Notes: generated from the letters alone by a model not told the origin. A stretch of 64,000 nt of DNA from Ganoderma boninense (GCA_002900995.3 CM035312.1:2934602-2998601), one strand, 5' to 3'; positions 42,652 to 54,355 are shown, counted from the first letter of the stretch. A program made the numbers and translations.

Positions 42652-44895
42652 TTAGGTAGATGCATAAGGCTCCAGGAACTTGCGAGCTGTCCAGACCCCA
42701 TGCTCTCCCGTCTCTAACTGCTCAACCTTCTCCGTGTTAATGGTGTGGGTCTCTTCCCAGTCGCAATCAGTGATCCTGCACCACACAACGACCTTGATCT
42801 CATTCTTGCTGATCACACTCCTCTTCCCATCCCGTGACGATAGCGTGCCGCATTTCGGGCATTGAAGACCGATGTCGTGGCCGTCCGGTCGCATTTTGTC
42901 ATGCGTCCACCTGTATTCGACAACACAAAGCGTGGGCGATGTCCCCGGAGGTGATCTCGGGGCCTTGTCGTAGTAAAAGTGCAGGAGTGGTGTGTGACGG
43001 GCGATAAAGACAGCCTGTTCGAGACGGGTCGCCATGGTGTGGTGAGTTAGGGGCATCCCTTCAATCAGTACTTGATGTATGAAGTTGTAGAAAAAGAGGG
43101 ACGTGAGCGAGGGCTGTAACTCCTTCGTAGAGAAAGCAAACGCGCGGGTGACATGAATCCTGTTTGCAGTGTTTGTGAGCGTTCATCAACGTCCGAGACG
43201 TCATCACTCACCCACTGAGTGCCGCCATAAGCTCTGCGCGCGCTGTCTTGTGCATGACAAGGGCGCCACATGCCAGCATGCCTACATAGAGCTCGTTGTT
43301 GCCTGTAGACGCTATCTGAGCCAGCTTGGGGGTCATCATGTCGTTCCACCACTATTGACACATGATGAGCTCGTTGTCGATCTGGACCTCGAAACACTCA
43401 CTGCCGCAACACTATTCGACGAATAGTTCTCTCCGTAATATAGGTCGCCGTACTCGTCGTGGGAGTGGGTGTATATGAACACAAAAATGCGTGCGTTATG
43501 GAGGCTTGCATTCGCCGGTCAGTCCAAAGACGATACAATGGTCCATATTACACTTACTCGCCCAAAGCGTTGAGATGCTTGTTAGTACGCGCGCGGAATT
43601 GTGCGTCGGGGCTGGGCTTCCGCGAGCCGCTCTGGGTTCCTGATTGCGGCATGGGGATGTCAAACGGCAGGTCTATGTAGCGCAGGTAGGGCCTCGCGCA
43701 GCCATCAAACCACGGCGACAGTAGGTGGTAGACGATCCTCGCAGGCGAGCTCCTCTCGCGAAGCGTGGCCAGGCGTATGTTCAATAGGATGACCGGGCGC
43801 GTGTCCACTCGACTGTGCTGAGGTCGAGTACACGCGATCTTGAGGCGCACCCACTCCGAAAAGTAAGGTCGCTCAGTTCCAGGATAATACAGACCCTGCA
43901 GTGGAGTCAGCCGCTGCGGAATACTCCACCTCTCACACTTACGAAATATGGGAAGGCCGGCTTGTCTTTTGGTGGTTGCTTCCCCTTCTGGATGTGCTTC
44001 GTGTTCCCCACGTCGTTCGCGTTGCCGACTGGGTTCGCATTCCGGCCGTGGTTCACGTTCCGGCCATCGTTCCAGCCGTGGTTCACGTTCCGGCCATCGT
44101 TCCGGCCGTGGTTCACGTTCCGGACACGGTTGTTGATGTGCGCTTCAATCTGCGTTGTGCTGTTCCCCTCGACCATGCCCTCCACCGGCATTGCATCCGC
44201 ATGTCTCTTGTTCGTATGACACGAGGGACAACGGAAATGCAGCTTTTCCAGGTCTTCCTCCGAAACGGCATCTATGTCGGGCGCATGAGACCTGCACATG
44301 ACGCGGCCACATCCCTCTTCGTCACATCCGATCAACCTTCCTCCGTTCTGGCATATATAGCAGAACTGGATGCGATGCAGCATCATACATCGAGATGTTA
44401 GACAAGAAGGAAGAGACGTACTACATCAGAGGTTTCGTTGTAGTCGAGTGGCCCTGTCGGTTCCTTCTCCTTCGGCTCCTTGGGTTGCTTGCCTTTGACT
44501 TCCTTCTCCTTCGGCGCCGGCCCAAGGTTGACGGAAGAGGCCAAGGGGACTATGGTGGCTAGGTCATTCTCGAGGTGGTCTTCTTCGTCAACAGGTTCTT
44601 CTTCCATGTCGAAGACGGGGTTGTACAGTGTCGTCTTCATCCGTTTCGCCTTGGGCCCCCTCCCAGCTATGGGCAATTAAATATCTGGTTAGATAGAAAG
44701 TGGAACGGGCTTACGTTGTGCACGCCTGGCTCCCAGTGCCTCTTCGTCAGAGGACATTATCTCTATCGTCTCTGGGTCTTTTGGGGCAAGGTGAGTGTCC
44801 ATCGGGCCGCGCAATATGCTGCTCGACGTACTAGTGCGTTTGCGAGTTGCCTTGCCACCTGTGCTCCTCCGGGCTGTCTGCTTTGTGCGTGCCAT
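42652..44895 (-). CDS. Histone H3-tail mimic / PHD finger / caspase-CHAT-like protein
   Basis: Seven exons: 44895-44715, 44666-44422, 44365-43943, 43895-43558, 43504-43402, 43351-43212 and 43159-42652; introns of 47-56 nt, all phases agree, about 645 aa. The protein begins MARTKQTARRSTGGKATRK, matching the histone H3 N-terminus with Lys4 kept, Lys9 changed to Arg, Lys14 kept. An acidic, Lys/Pro-rich linker follows. Residues 144-191 form a C4HC3 PHD finger (Cys144, 147, 156, 161, 166, His169, Cys188, 191). A short Asn/His/Gly repeat follows. Then come VFIYTHSHDEYGD (His409/His411) and LYVGMLACGALV (Cys458), about 47 residues apart as in the His-Cys dyad of caspase/CHAT peptidases. The C-terminal part (AFAFSTKELQPSLTSLFFYNFI) resembles the end of Agaricomycete orphan proteins with a similar layout. 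Reader and protease roles are inferred. Confidence 0.75.
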
Positions 44896-45170
44896 TGACG
44901 CAGAAGGAGTAGTGAGAAGAGTGGGTGCGGACCTGAAGGATGAAATATTACGGGCGGTTGACAAAGACTTGCCAGCGCGAACGGGCGCCTATGCTCGTTA
45001 GTATGGCAATGGGCGGAGTGCGAGGTTCTTCCTCCATCGCACCACGTCAACGGCGTTCGACGTGCTTCCTCCATCCCATATCCACCTGCTTGCTTTGTGC
45101 CTCCATCATCTGGCAACTGTAATATACTCAGGTGAGCAGTTTTCACTCATTCATTCATTGCTTCTGTTGC
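44896..45170. promoter_or_regulatory. 5' flank of the H3-mimic gene
   Basis: Short region between the start codon at 44895 and the 79-bp array; minus-strand frames continue upstream without the H3-like start, so the ATG at 44895 is preferred because it places the H3-like sequence at the very N-terminus. Confidence 0.4.
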
Positions 45171-45718
45171 GAAGTGCGCGCCGTTGGGCGACGGCCGTCG
45201 GGCTCGACACGGTGGTGTCCTGGCCCGGCGGTCCACTTCTGATCTGCCTGAAGTGCGCGCCGTTGGGCGACGGCCGTCGGGCTCGACACGGTGGTGTCCT
45301 GGCCCGGCGGTCCACTTCTGATCTGCCCGAAGTGCGCGCCGTTGGGCGACGGCCGTCGGGCTCGACACGGTGGTGTCCTGGCCGGCGGTCCACTTCTGAT
45401 CTGCCTGAAGTGCGCGCCGTTGGGCGACGGCCGTCGGGCTCGACACGGTGGTGTCCTGGCCCGGCGGTCCACTTCTGATCTGCCCGAAGTGCGCGCCGTT
45501 GGGCGACGGCCGTCGGGCTCGACACGGTGGTGTCCTGGCCCGGCGGTCCACTTCTGATCTGCCCGAAGTGCGCGCCGTTGGGCGACGGCCGTCGGGCTCG
45601 ACACGGTGGTGTCCTGGCCCGGCGGTCCACTTCTGATCTGCCTGAAGTGCGCGCCGTTGGGCGACGGCCGTCGGGCTCGACACGGTGGTGTCCTGGCCCG
45701 GCGGTCCACTTCTGATCT
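45171..45718. repeat. 79-bp tandem array, seven units, each with a 12-bp palindrome
   Basis: Units begin GAAGTGCGCGCCG at 45171 and then about every 79 bp (one unit lacks a base near 45382). Each contains the palindrome CGACGGCCGTCG. Copies are almost identical, differing at a C/T before GAAGTG. As 79 is not a multiple of three, all frames rotate and stay open without being coding. The array lies about 280-820 bp upstream of the H3-mimic gene start and could be a repeated protein-binding site or a plain minisatellite. Confidence 0.88.
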
Positions 45719-45843
45719 ACTTTACTCGCACTTGTCAGAGTGAAAGCTTTCCAACGGGTCGATGCAGTATGTATATAGTCAGCCCCTGCATCGACACCAC
45801 GAGGTAATGCGTGCCTTCGGGGGGTATGTAAGCACTATACTAT

Positions 45844-47134
45844 TTACGCAATATACGTCAAATGGCAAGCACCTGGGCCGTCGATGGGGGAACGTTTTGG
45901 CATCGCCTGTAAGGGCGTTTCCTCGGTATAGCATGGGTTGTGAGTAGCACGCGAGGTGTTACCTCGATGTCGTCGAGGAGCAGGTTTTGGCATCTTTCGG
46001 GCGTTGTGATGTTCGCGCGGTCGCTGAGACGAGATGCTTTCTTGACCGAGTATAGCGGTGAGAATTGCACGTGTGTAAGAGGCTATGGTGCAATCGACGG
46101 TACCATTTTGGTACTCGTCGCTGTAAAGCATGCCTAAGTCAATCACGGTGTGCCCCATCTCGGCGGTTACTGCCTCCTCCCGATTGAGCTTCACTTCAGA
46201 ATGCTCCAGCTTCGGCTTCTTCACATCCCGCTCTCCGAAGACTGTCCGATGCATCCCTCCCGAAGTGTCGTACCCTACTTGCGTCTGGACCCATGCTGCC
46301 TAGGTACACGACGTCACAGACGTGTGTGACGTTTCGGTGACTTTGCCCGCCCTCCTGGGTGCCACGACTCCACTGAGGAAGACCGCGAACGGGTCTCGTA
46401 GTCCGCAAGGTACGCTACTGCCTGTTCCTCATCGTGCGATCGCGAGACGGGTGGTCCCTTCCGAGGACGCTTCGTGCCGGCTTTGTGAGCGAGGATCCTC
46501 GACGTGCGAAGTCGCCTCAATCTCGACACCAAGGAACGGCATGACCACGACCTTTGGGATGCGGACGAGCGGGGTGTGTCCCAGTCGTGGACCGTTCGCA
46601 TTCGCTGACATAGTCAATGATGTAGTTGTCGACAGCAGCCTCGTGGCGCGCCCGAAGGAGCTCAAATATCTGGGGACTCAGCATGAAGATGCAGCTTTGA
46701 GCCGGGCTCGGGATGTGACCCTCGGGTCCATGCTGGATCTGGCATAGCTGGTCAGTTCACCTGTTGCCGTAACATGTTGTTGCACTTACTTTCAACGCGA
46801 GATCTTCAATCAGAGCCTGGTTATTCTTTCCGAGGAGCGTGTCAACGGTGCAGTTGTTGGTGGTCTAAGAAAAGCACGCACATCATACCAGAATATAATC
46901 CTTATCGTCTCTGATATTAGTCTTCTCCGCCTTGTCAGCCGCGACAATCTTACGGACACCTTCTGCACTCCTCATCACTTGTAAGGCGCGTAGCTCCGTG
47001 CCAAAGCCCAGGCAATGACCTCAAAAGTCACGGCGCACAAGAGGCGTAAAGGTTGACGACGAAGTGGCCTTGGAGGGGAACGACGGGGGCGGCAATGTGA
47101 ATGAAACAGATTTAGTGGCGGGATTAGTGGACAT
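45844..47134 (-). CDS. Putative unknown gene or gene remnant, exon structure unresolved
   Basis: Coding-like segments appear in order on the minus strand: MSTNPATKSVSFTLPPPSFP from 47134, LRALQVMRSAEGVRKIVAAD, TTNNCTVDTLLGKNNQALIE followed by a good GTAAGT donor and GCCAG acceptor, then IQHGPEGHIPSPAQSCIF, FELLRARHEAAVDNYIIDYV, and further down KKPKLEHSEVKLNREEAVTA. The last joins fit, but between about 46885 and 46990 only an impossible 24-nt intron keeps frame, so either an exon is misread or the gene is broken. I do not recognise the family. Confidence 0.35.
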
Positions 47135-47331
47135 TGATTGGCCTAGCCGATGACGACAGGGATGGAGGAGGTTTGGAGGGAGAGCTTGAACCGCCGCCCA
47201 TGCGTTTTATAGGTGATGAGGAACGACGAGGGAGCGGACGAGGGAGAGGGCTCGAGTTGGGAGTGTGCGCTAGCACCTAGTAGACGGCGAAGGTATGTGC
47301 GCTGCAGCTGTTGCTTCCGTCGACGGCGACC

Positions 47332-47595
47332 TCACAGCCGAACGCCAGATGCCCGGGCTTGACGTGGGCATGGTAGAGTGCGCGCAGTCTGCGGCAGGAC
47401 AGCCCTGACATGAGACTCCAGGAGGAGGGCCGCACATGCTGCGCTACGAGCCGCAAGGTCCTTCCCTACGGAGTGGGGAGCAAAGACGTTCACGTGAGTG
47501 GTGGAGAGATGGACCTCACTCAGTATACGGTATACCTGTCTGAGCGCATTCAAGAGGACAAACCGAGCACAACTGTCAGGGAGAGGGAGAAACAC
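47332..47595 (-). mobile_element. LINE fragment, same family as 30025-32500
   Basis: The minus strand encodes VHLSTTHVNVFAPHSVGKDL and ARSAACAALLLESHVRAVLP, parallel to THISTTHANIFSPHYVRKEL and ARSAASTALSLESHAGAVLP in the LINE at about 31450-31570. Only about 260 bp are left. Confidence 0.65.
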
Positions 47596-48119
47596 GCCTT
47601 CGGCGCGCTGCCCACCTGAGCCACTTCAGGCACTTCGCGCCTTGGAATGACCAATTTGCCTTATCGATAAGCGCTTAACTGGCTCCGCCCCGGGCCCGAC
47701 TTGAAGCTTTGAAGGCCGCTTGTCGAGTCTCCTTCGTCGCGTTACCTTCTCTCAGGCTCCCCAGCGGCTCCCCATCTTCTGCACACATCACAAACCATAC
47801 ACACCAATCCTGCACTGTATCATACTTGCCGCAGCACGTTCACTGGTAGTATAAGGACTAGTCGTATTCCTTTGTCTCGTACTCATGCGTGACTCGCTTC
47901 CTATCCCCTCGAAGATCGCAGCAAACTGGGAATCGCACCCAGGTATCGCACCCACCATGGGTGAGTGTCTCTCCGTCGTATTGTTGATCAATATCTGAAC
48001 ATCAGATCTCTTGACGTGCTATAGCTCCTAGCAGCTCAAAACCTGTGAGCATGGCTCGAAGAGGAACGATTTATTCCCAAGTCCTCCTTCCTTACACCTC
48101 TCTGGATTTCATCCCATAG

Positions 48120-48757
48120 CATATCCTTAAAGATGCAATTTACAATGCGATTTTGAACAGCCGTGCCAAATACCATGTCATACCCGATGCCAAGAAACAA
48201 GTCCTCTTGCCGGCGAAACTCGATTTGAGCCAGTATCCAACAGCGTTGTCAGAGCTCCTTTGTCAAGTTCGAGAAGGCATCTGCACGCAATGCTTCCAAA
48301 ATCACCAGCACTGTCGTCAGAGTACAGGAGATACGTGGAAGTGCTATGAGTGTGAAGCGGAAGGTGTGGTATGTTCTTGGGAAGAAGGTGAGCCTCGCAT
48401 GGTGGTGTTAGCTTAGCATCATCTAACTTACAGACAATGCTCATGCATGTTCACCCCGTAGAATGCGATCGATTGGGACTGCACAACACGCCACGTCTCA
48501 TCCCCATCCCACTGGATGACAACGGCAACAGCGCAAATCTATCCACCGGGGATTCTGTTGCTTCCCGCTCAAGCGAGCAGTCCCTTCTTCTGCATCAGTG
48601 GCTCGAACTTCATTTCTTGGAACGTCAGCTGTTGGCTGTGCGCAAAGAGGTGGCTGCGACGGAGTATGAAGCTGCTGCATCCGAAGCTCTCGCTAGTGCT
48701 ATGGAGGAAGAAGCAGACGCGCTGGCCTCTATTGTTCAGTCTCGTGCGAGTACGTGA
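48120..48757 (+). CDS. Small Zn2Cys6-like cluster protein, copy 4 (5' end unresolved)
   Basis: Exon from about 48120 (after a CATAG acceptor) to 48387 and exon 48462-48757, with a 74-nt intron. Cluster CTQCFQNHQHC ... TWKCYECEAEGVVCSWEE has the same spacing as copy 1. SQYPTALSELL precedes it and ECDRLGLHNTPRLIP follows the intron; the C-terminus is an Ala/Glu-rich helix (ASEALASAMEEEADALASI). No good ATG lies in this frame, so a 5' exon further upstream (47700-48100) is needed. Confidence 0.6.
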
Positions 48758-49682
48758 TCAATACAGTAGGGATATTGCCTCTCCAGATAGTCCAGGCCAT
48801 GCGTATAAATTGTTGAGTTGGGGTATATGTGCGCGTTCGGCCGCGGAATCCTAGTATGCCTGATTTACAACAGAACGGGCATGTTCCTCGCCAGTTAGGC
48901 GACGGGCACATGCATGTTCCCAGTTCTGCCTAATTGGGTGTACCACACCGCGCCGCATCATGCCCCCTTCGTTGGGGCTCCTACCCGTCGTGGGACGCCC
49001 TCCACCACCACAACCGTAACGAGTAGGACATCTTCGCCGGCCATCCTGCCTGCACTTTCCATTGTTCCCTTCCTGTAGTGCATCCGCCACTACTTCCGAG
49101 CTCGCGGATGTCGCGTCCTGGCTCGCGCGTCTCTGGCTCTCCGCACCACTCTTTGCCCCACTTGCCATCCTCGTTCTCTCGCATCCCGTGTAGCTGCGTC
49201 ATCAGTCTTCTCGAATATATAGTTCCCATGTAGTACGCACTCCGTTCAACACGCCGTTTTGCTCCGCATTCCTCATCCTCAGCTCGCATCCTCAGGCGAT
49301 ATAAGACCGCATCCTGTAGACTCGGGTACATGGATATGTATAATAATCTGTGTCTATTCACAAACAGCTTGGCCACGCCACCGCTCGTCGTGTAAGTATT
49401 AGCTTGCATATTTCGTTGGAGCATACAAATGAGTACTAATCTCACTAGCAACCGAGGTAAGCAAGGAATACTGGCGGAGCGGTTGGAGTTGTGAGTATTA
49501 ATCGAGTGTGCGGTACGTTGGTTCGAGCCCGGGGTCGTCCAGGTTTTCTTGCCTGGACCTATTTTTCTTGTGGCAGTGCCCCGCCGATTACTGGCTTTTC
49601 CCGGCTTACAGTACCGAGTTTACATGCTTGTTCTGCTCGCCTAATTAGCGACTTACATCCATGTTCTGTTGTATACGGCTCT
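48758..49682. other. Intergenic
   Basis: Long minus-strand frames at 48851-49451 have no motif, and their peptides look like translated non-coding sequence. No gene called. Confidence 0.35.
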
Positions 49683-49724
49683 GAATACAGATCAATGCTT
49701 GAGCATTCGACAGGGTACTCGGGG
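49683..49724. repeat. 42-bp perfect copy of an exon piece of the gene at 50119-52355
   Basis: The 42 bases starting GAATACAGATCAATGCTTGA are identical to 52067-52108, where they encode PEYPVECSSIDLYS on the minus strand. The same peptide is readable here on the minus strand (49559-50011), but the sequence on both sides is unrelated. Confidence 0.85.
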
Positions 49725-50118
49725 GTAGCACCGAACACTTCGGGCGGAGGGTCTGTCCTTACCCTGGCACGCTGTGCTTGCTCAATCACATTGGAGGAGA
49801 AACCACTGTGCTCTACGCCGTGGCCTCTTAGGAAACACATGACACGGCCACAGCTTAGAGCGAATTGCGTAAGGCATGGTGCTGCTAAGGACGCGACCGT
49901 AGCCCTCTTTACATTTACGGAGGTGAAGGTGGGTGGTTCAACACACCTGGATGATGGGCACGTTGAGAATTCGAGGAGCGAGAAACGGAAAGAAAAGTGC
50001 CAGGAGTCCACTTGATGAAACTTTCAATCAAGTACGTTCCACGTTTTGATGGCACCATTTTATACGGACTTGTAATTATTGTTGGACAGACCTAGTTTAC
50101 TAGCGCGACCAGGAATTG

Positions 50119-52355
50119 CTACATTGAAGGGACAAATCCGGGGGGGGTAGGAAGCCGACCAAAGGTTTTGACAAAAACGTGTACGTAGAAATGCACCGCG
50201 TGGGCTAGAACGCGCTCGAATACCTCCTCTGGCACCTGATGCGGGAGTCCCTGTCCCACGTCATCAGGGCAGTCCGGCCAAGAGGATAAAACCGTGGCGA
50301 AATGCCGTAGCGTCTCGCAGCAATCTTGCCATTGGGATGAAGGAGGAGGCGACCACCAGCAAGACATGCGACTGGCCCGTGGCCCATCGTATGGGAAGAT
50401 ATGCATAATCGACGAGGGAGGGCCCCAGACCCGGGACACCAAAAACTCACGCTCGAGCTTCTGGCGGTATGACCACGTAGGCTTCTGCACCATGAGCGCG
50501 TCGAGACACAGCAGCTCCGCACGGAAGTTGACTTCATGGGTTTCCCAAAGTATGAACTCCCTCACCCTCCGATTTGAGCCGGTCGCGGGAATGTCCACGT
50601 GCATGTCCTGGAGGGTTACCACTTCGTCTTCACGGTACGGGGGTAAGTGGCCGACGGCGCCGAAGAGGCTCCAAATGTGCTTGCGGTCCTCGTAGCGGCG
50701 AGCGGAACGACCGCCGCGCTTATACGACGGCTTGGAAGGAACGTATGGTCTGATTGGCCGAAAGTCGCCCCACAGGGCGTGGCGCCACTCCTCGATGGTC
50801 AACGGCCTGCTGGTGATGGTCACATCGAAAATCCGTATACGGCAGAACTCGCGGATGCGCGCAAAGTTATGCAGGTAACGATGGACTTTTTCGTCCGTTC
50901 TTGAGCGCTCGGGATGTGCACAAGGAGTCGGAAGCGGTGCGATGGATGACACAGTGTCGAAAAGGAAAGGGGGAGGGTAGAAGTACGCTGCTGAGGTTAA
51001 AGTGCGACATACAGGGGATGCGGACTGCAGCGCCGTGGCCCAGACGGGAGCAATATCATAGAACGGTGAAGGGGTGAATGTTTTGGAGGGGTGGGTGTCA
51101 TTGGAAGGAGCTAAGGCTAAGACTGAGTCATGGCGGTGAAGAAGAGCAGATTCGGGCGATGAGCCCGCCGACGGCGCCTGGAGAGTCGACACAACATTCT
51201 GTGGGGTGGAGCGGCCTCCCTTGGAATACCTCCTTTGTGATGAATATGACTGGGAGGTTGCGGCATACCCTACACGTCTGCGCTTGGACGGGTTCTCTTC
51301 AACGGCCCCGAGAACTTCAGGAAATTTGGCGATATCCATAGACGTAAGATGGGTGTCGGAAACATGTTCTGTAACCAACAGCAACATGTTCCTCAACCAG
51401 TCCTTGGTTGGGTTAGATACGCCAGTGAGACGCTCGATGGACCGCCCGAACGAGGCAGTCCTGCATTCCACCACGTGCCAAACCGCGAGTTCGTGTGTGA
51501 GAGGACGGAGGACCCAGATAGGTAATCCGACGCGGACGCATTTGTGTACGTCAGAGCTGTCCGTGACGAATGCACCCAGGACAGGCAGCACGGAGGTGCT
51601 ATAATCGCGCGTAGAGAGTAAACGGGGCTGCACGACCTCGACGTACAGGTTCAGCCCTGCCAACTCCAGACACACCCGCTGCAAGTGTGCGGCGACGTAA
51701 ATGGCGGTTTTTGCGGAAACGGGGTTGAAGCGCATCCTGTCCCGCACTTGCTGTAGGATCATGACGAGGAGTCGGCCGTGCTTCGCCAAGTCACCCGAGT
51801 CTGGTATCTTCATCTCCTCGTATCTTCGGATGATGGTCGTTGAGGCCGAAAGTAGAGCGTCTCGCGTCTCCTTGACGATATAACCGCCGTCGGTGAAGCC
51901 CGTGCGGCCTTCTCGTACCCAATGCGTCTCAGGGAGGAGCGTCTCCCAGAGGACGGCGGGGACGTCAGGAGGCATTGGCCTGCTGGGGATGCAGGCGATG
52001 TGCCACATGTCCCGCTTCAAATCTTGAGGCCATCTAGAGTACTCGTGCCTCCCGTATCTACCGTCGGAATACAGATCAATGCTTGAGCATTCGACAGGGT
52101 ACTCGGGGACGTAATCCATGTTCGGCGAAGTTAGTACCATGCGGTCGAATATTCCGCGAGCCGCCACTCTTGCTTCATAAGGTTTGACCACCTGGGGAAC
52201 TTAAGAGATCGTCAATCTATTATTCTATAGTCTTTTTGGCGCGCATAAGAGATATGCTTACGTTTGCCATGTCGCGTTACCTGCAGCGACGGCAGTTTCA
52301 TTGGGGTTGACTGGGGATCCAGGTACACGGAATCAGAGTGATTAGAGTTGGACAT
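50119..52355 (-). CDS. Unknown 724-aa Agaricomycete-type protein
   Basis: Exons 52355-52262 and 52199-50119, a 62-nt intron, phases agree. No catalytic motif is recognised. The first half contains conserved-looking aromatic and charged blocks (HEYSRWPQDLKRDMWHIACI; LWETLLPETHWVREGRTGF); a nuclear-localisation-like NPSKRRRVGY lies near residue 330; the middle is Ser/Pro-rich; the second half reads FRIREFC-like helices and VWGPPSSIMHIFPYD. A decayed fragment of a relative is at 6735-7005, so this is a multi-copy family, possibly linked to a mobile element. The single large exon of about 2.1 kb is unusual for this window. Confidence 0.7.
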
Positions 52356-54355
52356 CGGAGCCGGTACGCGAGCCAGACCCGCCAAAGACTGAAAGGGCGG
52401 AAGGGCGAGCAACCTCGCGGTGAGCTGGCGGTGTGAGGCCGGGAACAGGGAGATTCTAGACGTCTGGGAGATGATATTTCGCGGAGCTTTTCCTAGCTTT
52501 TCCCACCACAGCTAGAAGCCAGATGCCAGCTAACTGCAAAAACAAAGCGCGTTCCCGCCGCGCGAGCTAGGGCGTGGCATGTTTGGTCACCTACCTGAAA
52601 CAGTCGGGCCGTGCGTGGGTCTTGTTGCTGGACCTCACCGCCTGAGCGTGTGCCGCCGCAGGTACGCGGGTATGAAGCGCTGGCTATCAATTGGCGCCTC
52701 CAGCGTTTGATCACGCCCGTCGGAAGGAGCCTTGAGGGACGATTTTTGGGAGAGAAGGTCGCAGATGTTTGCACGCCTAACCCTATTATTTCGTATATGT
52801 GGCCAAACATGCCACTCGCGCGGCCGAAACGACTGTTATCAAGAATAGCATCTAGGCGCGGCTCAAATATTGCAGTCGTTGGCATACTTAAGTACTAAGC
52901 AACGATACATCTGTTTGCAAAACGATAGTCCTGTTCAGCTCCGGTAACTTGCCGACGCTGATGTCTCCTCGAGAAGCTCGGCACGGCCGATGCCGAGGGA
53001 AACTGGAAACACAGGGGCGAGGGTGTGTCATCACGCAGGTGTGTGCGACACATATCCATCGCGTGCCCTCAGAGGGATTGCGCAGTCATATAATCCCGCG
53101 CAAAATTGCAACCTTGTCTCACCTACATAGTAGGTGACGCACGAGGGAGGCCTTCATTCATGAGAAGCTGCGACCCAAGTAAGTCAGGCCCTGAGCTTCT
53201 CCAGCCAGCGTCGGCTAGCTAGCCGGCCTGGGCGATTGTTTTCGGAGACGACTGTCATTTTGCAAACAGCTGTAAGCCCCTCCGGAACTTGTTACGCACA
53301 CAGGCGTACCTTCAATTTCGACAACCGAAGTCATCGCTTCTGCCATTCGCAATTCTGACATGATTCAAAACTCGGGAGAATCGATACCGCTACCCGGAAT
53401 ATGGGTGTCAAAGGACACTACTCTGTACCCAGGACTGGTCTGGTCATTCGTATGCCGGATGGCAAAGAGCCTCCGACTTTGGGTCACCGACCTCTGCAGG
53501 CTTGTGCGTCCCAAGTCTTAGCGGATGCAACGACCGACGTCGTGCCTGGCAAGGTCTCGGTGAATTGCATATGATCTGATTCCACGCCCAGTCCAGTCTT
53601 CATCGTCTCCTCTATCACGTTTGGTGGTCGGCCGGCGGCCCCAGGCAGGTCTACGCCCCGGGAGACTCGGCGATGTTCGCAGTCAATCGCCATCCCGACG
53701 TCCCCCCGGCCTTCGGTGCCTCGCTACAGTGCTTTGCATACTTCAAACTGCAGTCATTCCGCGCGTGGAGCCTGTTTGCTCGTATTTGTGCCGCCGACGG
53801 CTAACGGCTGCGGGAAGGGAACACCGGCCCTCCCGGCCAACAGATACCTGATGGGCATTCTCTGTGGACAAGGCATACTCCTCATTTCATTGTCGTCGGG
53901 TTCAAGTCACACTAGTATACCTCACTACACTTCATCCCGTGGCATCCGAGAACAAACTGGGGCGAAGAACTCTTGCTGGCCAGGGTGGATGAGCATTGCC
54001 TGGTCTCGAAGTGGTCTCGAAGAGGCAGGCAGGCGCTGGCCCGCGGCACACGAATTTATGAGCGGAGAAGGCGGCTTGTTCCGAACCTAGTGTTCCTGCG
54101 CCGCCAGGTGGCGGGCAAACCGTACTTCATAAACGCTCGGAACCTTGTATCCGAGCTGACCCAAAGTCATGAAGGCGGTTCGTTCCGAACCTAACCCGAG
54201 TAAGCGCGGTTAGTGGCAACCGATTCCCAGTTCGATATTCAGGGCTGATTCAACTTTGCCTTGCCGACAGCACATCCACCCCAGCCCTCACACAGCGGTC
54301 TATCAGACAGCGGTCTATCATTCTCCTCCCATCGCGTCCTACAACGTCTCACAGC
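52356..54355. other. Repeat-rich intergenic region
   Basis: 53464-53600 matches the dispersed repeat at 2310-2430 (shared GCAGGCTTGTGC, ACGACCGACGTCGTG, TTGCATATGATCTGATT). A short direct repeat at 54072-54090 and 54178-54194 (GCGGYTYGTTCCGAACCTA) is visible. No gene seen. Confidence 0.45.

Noticed and set aside
43352..43401. Apparent nonsense codon and frame change in the caspase-like part of the H3-mimic gene
   Set aside because: The segment is a canonical 50-nt intron (GTGAGT...CAATAG); removing it restores the frame from SSNSVAA to WWNDMMTP.
45147..45709. Three overlapping minus-strand open frames in the 79-bp array
   Set aside because: A 79-bp unit rotates through all frames; the same peptides appear in each frame. 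Repeat artefact.
48851..49451. Overlapping minus-strand frames of 105 and 156 codons
   Set aside because: No motifs, no exon chain, and composition like translated intergenic sequence.
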